From Georgenia muralis (GTDB taxonomy: Bacteria > Actinomycetota > Actinomycetes > Actinomycetales > Actinomycetaceae), in the NCBI RefSeq assembly GCF_003814705.1, contig NZ_RKRA01000001.1, positions 1-64,000 on the forward strand: 64,000 nucleotides of DNA. Direction: 5' to 3'. Position 1 is the first letter of the stretch. The number at the start of each line of letters is the position of its first letter. The notes under the pieces were generated by a model, which was not told the origin of the DNA, did no database searches, and saw nothing but the letters and a program-made list of their open reading frames with translations. The translations under genes and the position numbers were made by a program. Positions 59,057 through 64,000 of this stretch are shown piece after piece.

Positions 59057-59190
59057 GCCGTGTCGGGAGCTCCGTGTCCGGCGTGCCGTGTCGGGAGCTC
59101 CGTGTCCGGCGTGCCGTGTCGGGAGCTCCGTGTCCGGCGTGCCGTGTCGGGCGTGCCGGTCGAGCGGCGCGTGCCGGTCGAGCGGCGCGT
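59057..59190. repeat. Intergenic minisatellite: 28-bp x 3 then 18-bp x 2
   Basis: Three identical 28-bp units (start GCCGTGTCGGGAGCTCCGTG) at 59057-59084, 59085-59112 and 59113-59140, a partial fourth to 59151, then two identical 18-bp units (GCCGGTCGAGCGGCGCGT) at 59155-59172 and 59173-59190. No spacers, so not a CRISPR. It sits between the deaminase start and a lipoprotein stop, 48 bp upstream of the deaminase ATG, and could affect its expression. Confidence 0.9.
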
Positions 59191-59221
59191 GCCGGGGCGG
59201 GGCGCGCCGTGGGGCGCGCCC

Positions 59222-59656
59222 TCAGAGCGGGGCCTGGGGGTTCTCGCACAGGAAAGGTGCCCGCGAGCCGCCCGAGTGGTACTCGTACGTGGTCCCGTCC
59301 ACCTCGAGCACGACGAGCGTGCCGTTGGTGAGGACCTGCGCGTAGGCCATCCCCGGGCTCGGGCACCCCAGGGACGCGTCGCGCCAGGTGACCTCCTCGA
59401 CCCGCACCACCGCGACGTCCTCGGCGGCGACGCCCAGGCGGTCCGTGAGGTCCTCGACGGCGAGCGCCGCGGCTCCGGTCGGAGCGGCCGACGACGCCCC
59501 CGGGCTCGGAGGCTGGCTCGGTCCTCCCGTCGGGGTCGCCGGCGACGACGCGCTCCCCGCGTCCCCGGGTCGCTCCACGTCGCCCTCCGTCCCCGCGCCG
59601 CACCCGGCCAGCAGCGCCGCCGCCGCCGCCGCCATGCCGCGCGTCCTGGTCCTCAT
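59222..59656 (-). CDS. Hypothetical lipoprotein
   Basis: A 144-residue lipoprotein: 'GMAAAAAALLAGCGAG' gives a lipobox with Cys about 19, then a Ser/Pro/Gly linker (30-65) and a small domain with 'SLGCPSPGMAYAQVLTNGTL' and 'YEYHSGGSRAPFLCENP', two Cys that could form a disulfide. Similar Cys-containing domains occur in uncharacterised actinobacterial lipoproteins. ATG overlaps the thiL stop (ATGA), so it is co-translated with thiL; a functional link to thiamine is not implied. Confidence 0.8.
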   Translation of the reverse strand: MRTRTRGMAAAAAALLAGCGAGTEGDVERPGDAGSASSPATPTGGPSQPPSPGASSAAPTGAAALAVEDLTDRLGVAAEDVAVVRVEEVTWRDASLGCPSPGMAYAQVLTNGTLVVLEVDGTTYEYHSGGSRAPFLCENPQAPL

Positions 59657-60630
59657 CGCCGGAAGTGGTCCCACCCCGGGCTGATCGTCGGCTCGACCCC
59701 ACCGACGAGCACCGCGCCCGCCTGCGCCCCGGCGGCCGCCCGGACGGTGCCGAGCCGCGTGAACCCGGCGGGCAGCGTGCCGGCGGGGAACGTCGCCAGC
59801 ATGCCGTGGTCCTCCCCGCCGGTCAGCGCCCACACCGCGGGGTCGACCCCGAGCCGGGCCGCGGCGTCGGCGAGCCCCGCGAGGGCGGACGGCACCGAGT
59901 CCTCGAGCGGCTCGAGGTCGAGCACGACCCCGGACGCGCGGGCCAGCCGACGGCCGTCGCGCAGCAGGCCGTCCGAGACGTCCATGAGGGCGCTGGCCCC
60001 GGCCGCGGCGGCCGCCGGGCCGGCGTCGAGCGCGGGGCGGGGGCGCAGGAAGTCGGCGATGAGCGCCTCGTCGGAGCCGCCGTGACGTCCCTCCGTCAGG
60101 AGGGCGTGGCCGGCCGCGGACCGGCCCAGCGCGCCCGCGTGAGCGACGACGTCGCCCGGCCTCGCGCCCGAGCGCAGGATCGGCGCGCGCCCGCCGAGGT
60201 CGCCGTGCACCGTCACGGCGACGACGAGCTGCTCCCCGGCGGAGAGGTCGCCGCCGTCGACACCCACGTCGAGCGGACCGCACGCCTCGGCGAACCCCCG
60301 GCACAGGTCGTGCACCCAGGCCACCGGGGTGCTCGGCGGGAGAACGAGTCCCATGACCATGGAGGTCGGGACCGCCCCCATGCCCGCGATGTCGGAGAGG
60401 TTCTGCATCGCGGCACGCCACCCCACGTCGGCGGCCGAGGACCACTCCGGCCGGAAGTGGTGCCCGGCGACGAGCAGGTCGGTGGAGACGCAGAACCGGC
60501 CGTCGGGGGCGGCGACGACGGCGGCATCGTCCCCGGTGGGGACGAGCGTGCGGCTGCCCCGTGGCAGCAGGGGGACGAACGAGGCGATGAGGGCGTCCTC
60601 GTCGAGGTCCGCGACGGTGGGCTGGGTCAC
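59653..60630 (-). CDS. thiL: Thiamine-monophosphate kinase
   Basis: Makes thiamine diphosphate from thiamine monophosphate and ATP; 325 residues of the PurM/ThiL fold. Seen: 'LVPTGDDAAVVAAPDGRFCV', 'WRAAMQNLSDIAGMGAVPTS', 'GVDGGDLSAGEQLVVAVTVH', 'SALMDVSDGLLRDGRRLA', 'ALTGGEDHGMLATFP'. GTG start at 60630 appears leaderless. Divergent from the DUF3515 gene. Confidence 0.95.
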   Translation of the reverse strand: MTQPTVADLDEDALIASFVPLLPRGSRTLVPTGDDAAVVAAPDGRFCVSTDLLVAGHHFRPEWSSAADVGWRAAMQNLSDIAGMGAVPTSMVMGLVLPPSTPVAWVHDLCRGFAEACGPLDVGVDGGDLSAGEQLVVAVTVHGDLGGRAPILRSGARPGDVVAHAGALGRSAAGHALLTEGRHGGSDEALIADFLRPRPALDAGPAAAAAGASALMDVSDGLLRDGRRLARASGVVLDLEPLEDSVPSALAGLADAAARLGVDPAVWALTGGEDHGMLATFPAGTLPAGFTRLGTVRAAAGAQAGAVLVGGVEPTISPGWDHFRR

Positions 60631-60636
60631 CCCGCC

Positions 60637-60642
60637 ACGCTA
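60637..60642 (-). promoter_or_regulatory. Putative thiL -10 (TAGCGT), leaderless
   Basis: TAGCGT on the minus strand is separated by 6 nt from the thiL GTG; no Shine-Dalgarno sequence is present. Confidence 0.45.
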
Positions 60643-60669
60643 CGGCGTGGCCGTCACCCTCCGCGAGCC

Positions 60670-60675
60670 TAGGGT
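60670..60675 (+). promoter_or_regulatory. Putative -10 (TAGGGT) of the DUF3515 gene, leaderless
   Basis: TAGGGT is separated by 6 nt from the ATG at 60682, with no ribosome site. The two leaderless -10 elements of this gene and thiL lie back to back, only 27 bp apart. Confidence 0.45.
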
Positions 60676-60681
60676 GGCTCC

Positions 60682-61188
60682 ATGCCCCGTCGTCGCGTCG
60701 CGCTCGCGCTCACGGCCGCCGCCGTCCTGTCCGGGTGCGCCGCCCCGGTCTCGCTGCCCCCCGGGGAGCTGGCCGCCGACCCGGTGTGCGCCCGCGTCCT
60801 CCAGGCGACCCCCGACGTCCTCGGCGGTCTCGAGCGGCGCTCGACCACCACCCAGGCGGCGACGGCGTGGGGCGACCCCGCCGTGACGCTGCGGTGCGGC
60901 GTCGCCCCGCCGGGGCCCACGACCGACCGGTGCCTGAGCGTGGACTCCGGCGACGGCACCGCCGTCGACTGGATCGCGCTGGAGGGGGACGACCCCGACC
61001 TGCCCGAGCACGCCCGCCAGGGCGGCGGCTCGTGGACCTTCATCACGTACGGGCGCCGGCCCGCGATCGAGGTCGTCGTCCCCGTCGAGCAGGTGGGCGG
61101 GCAGCCGACGGCCGCGCTGGTCGACCTCGCCGGTGCGGTCTCCCTCGTCCGGGCCGAGCGCGCCTGCGTGGGGGCGACCGACGCCTGA
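60682..61188 (+). CDS. DUF3515-family lipoprotein
   Basis: A 168-residue predicted lipoprotein; 'RRRVALALTAAAVLSGCAAP' provides the signal with Cys19. The remainder ('CARVLQATPDVLGGLERRST', 'WGDPAVTLRCGV', 'WTFITYGRRPAIEVVVP') matches DUF3515, which lies between ddl and thiL in many actinobacteria. Function unknown; conserved cysteines suggest disulfides. Confidence 0.9.
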   Translation: MPRRRVALALTAAAVLSGCAAPVSLPPGELAADPVCARVLQATPDVLGGLERRSTTTQAATAWGDPAVTLRCGVAPPGPTTDRCLSVDSGDGTAVDWIALEGDDPDLPEHARQGGGSWTFITYGRRPAIEVVVPVEQVGGQPTAALVDLAGAVSLVRAERACVGATDA

Positions 61189-61300
61189 CCGGGCTGCGCG
61201 GCCCGGCCGGACGCCCTAGCGTGGCGGATGTCCGTGCCGTGGACGACGCGGCCGGTGCGCCCGGGTGGAGCTAGCGCGGGTCGACGATGAGGAGGCGTTC

Positions 61301-62185
61301 ATGGCGGGACCGGTGTCGGTCGCGGTGTCGGTCGTAGGGGTCCTGCTCGTGCTCGGGGTCGTGTGGGACGTCTTCCACACGATCTTCCACCCGAGCGGGC
61401 AGGGCCGGATCAGCGGTGCCGCGATGGCCGGTGTCTGGCGTCTGACGGCCCGCGGCGGGCCCCGTTTTCGCGAGCTCGCCGGACCGAGCGCGCTGGTGGC
61501 CGTCATCGCCGCCTGGGTCTCGCTCGCCGTCGTCGGCTGGGCCCTGGTGTACTGGCCACACATGCCGGCCGGGTTCGTCCACAGCAGCGGCCTGGACGTG
61601 AGCGGGCGCAGCACGGCCGCGGACGCACTCTACGTCTCCGTCGTCACGCTGGCGACCCTCGGCTACGGCGACGTCGTCCCCGCCGCGACGGGGCTGCGGC
61701 TGGTGGCGCCGCTCGAGGCGCTCATGGGGTTCGCCATCCTCACGGCGGCGGTCACCTGGGTGCTGCAGGTGCAGCCGGCGCTGGTGCGCCGCCGCACGGC
61801 GGTGATGACGCTGTCGGGGTTGCGGCGTGCGGGCCTCGAGCGCGAGGTCCGCACGCTCGACGCCGACCTGCCGGCCGTCGTCCTGGCCGACCTGGCGGCG
61901 GCGGTCACCCAGGTCGGCGTGGACCTCACCCAGTACTCCGAGACCTACTACTTCCGGGAGGGCGAGGAGCGGCGTGACATCGGCGAGGCGCTGATCTTCG
62001 CCGCCGACCTCGCCGAGGCGGGCTCCGTCTCGCCGCGGCCGGACGTCCGCCTCGCCGGACGCGCTCTGCAGACGGCGCTCGACGACCTCGCCGCGCACGC
62101 CGCGTCCACGTTTCTCGGGGTGACGGGCGACACCCGGTCCGTGCTCGAGGCCCTCCGGCGCGACCGCGCGAAGCGCCCGCGGTGA
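61301..62185 (+). CDS. Two-TM potassium channel family protein
   Basis: A 294-residue membrane protein. First helix 'SVAVSVVGVLLVLGVVWDVF', second around 'ALVAVIAAWVSLAVVGWALV', then the pore helix and selectivity filter 'VTLATLGYGDVVPA' (GYGD) and inner helix 'LEALMGFAILTAAVTWVLQV', followed by an approximately 140-residue cytoplasmic helical domain without a recognised RCK fold. Ion_trans_2 family. ATG at 61301 has GAGGAGG 7 nt upstream. Placed in the ddl-DUF3515 interval, where it is not usual. Confidence 0.88.
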   Translation: MAGPVSVAVSVVGVLLVLGVVWDVFHTIFHPSGQGRISGAAMAGVWRLTARGGPRFRELAGPSALVAVIAAWVSLAVVGWALVYWPHMPAGFVHSSGLDVSGRSTAADALYVSVVTLATLGYGDVVPAATGLRLVAPLEALMGFAILTAAVTWVLQVQPALVRRRTAVMTLSGLRRAGLEREVRTLDADLPAVVLADLAAAVTQVGVDLTQYSETYYFREGEERRDIGEALIFAADLAEAGSVSPRPDVRLAGRALQTALDDLAAHAASTFLGVTGDTRSVLEALRRDRAKRPR

Positions 62186-62228
62186 TCGGCCCAGCCCCGC
62201 GCGCCGGCGCCGGTTCGCCGGCCGCCCG

Positions 62229-63425
62229 CTACCGCAGGCCCGCCGGCCGCTCCAGCGCCAGCGAGATGAGCTCGTCGATGAGCTCGGTGTAGCTCAGCCC
62301 GGACTTCTCCCACAGCAACGGGTACATGGAGAACGGTGTGAACCCGGGCATGGTGTTGAGCTCGTTGATGACGACGTCGCCGCCGTCGGTGTAGAAGAAG
62401 TCCGCGCGTGCGAGGCCCTCACACCCCAGCGCCTCGAAGGCCGCCGCGGCGAGCTCGCGGACCCGGTCGGCCACCTCGCGCGGCAGGTCTGCCGGGGCCG
62501 ACATGGTCAGGGCGGCGGTGTCGAGGTACTTCGTCTCGTAGTCGTAGAAGCCGGCGGCCGGCTGGTCGAGGACGATCTCGCCCGGCACCGAGGTGCGCGG
62601 CGCGTCGTCGCCGTGGCCCTGGAGGACGGCGCACTCGATCTCGCGGCCGACGATCCCGGCCTCGACGATCACCTTCGGGTCGTGCCGCTGGGCCTCCTCG
62701 ACGGCGGCCGCGACGTCCTCGGCCCGCTCGACCCTCGTGATGCCCAGGGACGACCCGGCCCGGGCGGGCTTGACGAACACCGGCAGCCCGAGAGAGGCGA
62801 CGGCGTCGAGCGCCGCGGCCGGGTCGGTGCGCCAGGCCCGGGGGGTGATGACGGTGTAGGGCCCCACCGGGAGCCCGTGGCCGGCGAGCACGACCTTCAT
62901 GTAGTGCTTGTCCATGCCGACGGCGGAGGCGAGGACGCCCGAGCCGACGTAGCGGGTCCCGGCCATCTCGAGCAGGCCCTGGAGGGTGCCGTCCTCGCCG
63001 TAGGGGCCGTGCAGGAGGGGCAGGACGACGTCGACGGCGGCCAGCTCGTCGGGCACCCGGCCGGGCTCGGCGACGACGAGGGGACCCGGTCGTTCGCCCA
63101 GCGGGACGAGCAGTCGCCCGTCGGCCGGCTGGATCTCGGCACGACCGCCCTCGAGGCGGGCGGGGTCGTCGGCGGTGAGCACCCACTCCCCGGCCCGGGT
63201 GATCCCGATCGGGACGACCTCGTAGCGGTCCCGGTCGATCGCGCGCAGCACGCCCGCGGCCGTGGCGCAGCTGACCGGGTGCTCGCCGCTGCGGCCGCCG
63301 AACAGGACGGCCACGCGGGTCCGGCGGGCACCGTCGGCGGGCGCGCCGTCACGGGCGGGGGCCGCGGCGTCGTCGCGGCGGGGTGCGACGGCCTCGCCGT
63401 CGGGGGTTCTCGCGTCGTTGGACAT
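62229..63425 (-). CDS. ddl: D-alanine--D-alanine ligase
   Basis: ATP-grasp ligase (398 residues) forming D-Ala-D-Ala for peptidoglycan. Seen: 'RVAVLFGGRSGEHPVSCATA', 'VLPLLHGPYGEDGTLQGLLE', 'GMDKHYMKVVLAGHGLPV', 'VFVKPARAGSSLGITRV', 'GFYDYETKYLD', and C-terminal 'VVINELNTMPGFTPFSMYPL'. About 38 N-terminal residues are Asp/Ala-rich and non-conserved. Start ATG at 63425 with GGTTGGAGG-type spacing not evident; leadered by 49 bp from the divergent next gene. Confidence 0.96.
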   Translation of the reverse strand: MSNDARTPDGEAVAPRRDDAAAPARDGAPADGARRTRVAVLFGGRSGEHPVSCATAAGVLRAIDRDRYEVVPIGITRAGEWVLTADDPARLEGGRAEIQPADGRLLVPLGERPGPLVVAEPGRVPDELAAVDVVLPLLHGPYGEDGTLQGLLEMAGTRYVGSGVLASAVGMDKHYMKVVLAGHGLPVGPYTVITPRAWRTDPAAALDAVASLGLPVFVKPARAGSSLGITRVERAEDVAAAVEEAQRHDPKVIVEAGIVGREIECAVLQGHGDDAPRTSVPGEIVLDQPAAGFYDYETKYLDTAALTMSAPADLPREVADRVRELAAAAFEALGCEGLARADFFYTDGGDVVINELNTMPGFTPFSMYPLLWEKSGLSYTELIDELISLALERPAGLR

Positions 63426-63462
63426 CGGTTGGAGGGTACCCGCAGCGGGCCCCCGGGCCGCA

Positions 63463-63468
63463 TAGCCT
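63463..63468 (+). promoter_or_regulatory. Putative -10 (TAGCCT), leaderless
   Basis: TAGCCT lies 6 nt before the GTG at 63475; no ribosome site between. Confidence 0.4.
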
Positions 63469-63474
63469 GGCCCG

Positions 63475-64000
63475 GTGAGCACCGAGAACCTGCCCGAACG
63501 CCTCTCCCCCGCGACCGTCGCCGTCGCCGCGGGCCGGCCCGACCGTGTCAAGGGTGGCCCGGTCAACCCGGCCGTCGTGCTGAGCAGCACCTACGTCTCC
63601 ACCCGCGAGCCGGGCGGGGAGCTGCTGTACGCGCGCTACGACACCGAGACCTGGCACCCCCTGGAGGAGACGATCGGGGCGCTGGAGGGCTCGGCCCTGC
63701 CGGCGCTGGTCTTCTCCTCCGGCATGGCCGCGATCGACGCCGCCCTCCGCCTCGCCGCCCCGGGGACGGCGGTCGTCGCGCCGCGTCACGCCTATCTCGC
63801 CACCCTGACGGCGGCCCGCGAGCAGGCGCAGCGGGAGGGCTCCGAGGTCCGGCTCGTCGACATCGCCGACACCGACGCCGTCGTCGCGGCCCTGCGTCCG
63901 GCCGACGGTGCCGCCGCGAGCGTGCTGTGGATCGAGTCACCGACCAACCCCATGCTCGAGGTGGCCGACGTGCCCGCGCTCGCCGCCGCCGCGCGCGAGG
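63475..64000 (+). CDS. Trans-sulfuration PLP enzyme (cystathionine gamma-synthase/lyase family), 3' truncated by window end
   Basis: The first 175 residues of a Cys/Met-metabolism PLP-dependent enzyme, cut off by the window. Seen: 'GGPVNPAVVLSSTYVSTREP', 'YARYDTETWHPLEETIGALE', 'VFSSGMAAIDAALRL' (phosphate-binding region), 'VLWIESPTNPMLEVADV'. The lysine that binds PLP lies beyond the end. Family members make or cleave cystathionine; which one cannot be told from this part. GTG start appears leaderless. Confidence 0.9.
   Translation, partial: MSTENLPERLSPATVAVAAGRPDRVKGGPVNPAVVLSSTYVSTREPGGELLYARYDTETWHPLEETIGALEGSALPALVFSSGMAAIDAALRLAAPGTAVVAPRHAYLATLTAAREQAQREGSEVRLVDIADTDAVVAALRPADGAAASVLWIESPTNPMLEVADVPALAAAARE

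Noticed and set aside
59057-59190. CRISPR array
   Set aside because: Units are directly adjacent with no spacers, and no cas genes are present.
59003-60085. Plus-strand frame reading through the minisatellite
   Set aside because: The protein would be repeats of VSGVPCRELRV-like units followed by shadow of thiL; no start context or homology.

Overview
The window is about 64 kb of very GC-rich DNA (third codon positions almost all G or C, many GTG starts, dense ATGA/GTGA stop-start overlaps). Gene content points to an actinobacterium, probably of the order Micrococcales: DUF222/HNH (13E12-type) protein, DUF6318 and DUF3515 lipoproteins, RskA-like anti-sigma factor, C50 carotenoid genes, actinobacterial-style RNase E/G. 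Genus cannot be fixed from the sequence. No rRNA, tRNA or CRISPR array was seen.

Three conserved housekeeping strings are visible, and each is split by lineage-specific DNA. (1) rne - rplU - rpmA - obgE - proB, all on the minus strand (27.5 to 2.1 kb). Between rne and rplU lie a sugar-type ABC importer, a secreted PKD-like protein with a DUF6318 lipoprotein, an NAD(P)-binding protein, a hypothetical protein and a peptidase E. Between obgE and proB lie a nested mobile element, a DUF222/HNH protein, a berberine-bridge-type FAD oxidase and a small acidic ORF. (2) ddl - DUF3515 - thiL - (lipoprotein, adenine/adenosine deaminase, SRPBCC protein) - rpmB - recG (63.4 to 54.5 kb). (3) rsmD - coaD - coiled-coil protein - yceD - rnc - mutM (40.9 to 36.8 kb). 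recG and rsmD, usually neighbours, are separated by about 13.5 kb with a hexapeptide protein, an LLM-type oxidoreductase, an SDR/DUF2867 protein, a TspO-like protein, a DUF4397-sortase-sigma-antisigma operon and a complete C50 carotenoid operon.

The nested mobile element (3351-9436) is a highlight. An IS21-family element (istA, istB, arrays of about 23-bp terminal repeats, perfect 6-bp target duplication GACGTG) sits 41 bp upstream of proB. Its istB is itself split by a recombinase-in-trio (RIT) element: three translationally coupled tyrosine recombinases bounded by a perfect 75-bp inverted repeat and by a 6-bp direct repeat GTTGAC. Removing the RIT restores a 269-residue IstB in frame.

The other highlight is the respiratory locus 27.5-36.7 kb. 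cydA-cydB-cydD-cydC is followed, with an ATGA overlap, by a GAF-GAF histidine kinase resembling mycobacterial DevS/DosT, including the histidine at the position of the heme ligand. A NarL/DevR-type response regulator converges on it. Upstream of cydA is a perfect palindrome with the DevR-box core GGGAC-N4-GTCCC, placed just upstream of a plausible -10. Together these suggest a self-contained gas/redox-sensing circuit controlling the cytochrome bd oxidase.

The carotenoid operon (idi-crtE-crtB-crtI-crtYe-crtYf-crtEb) is diverged from a MarR regulator with an AT-richer palindrome between them, matching the CrtR arrangement known in Corynebacterium. The window ends inside a trans-sulfuration PLP enzyme gene.
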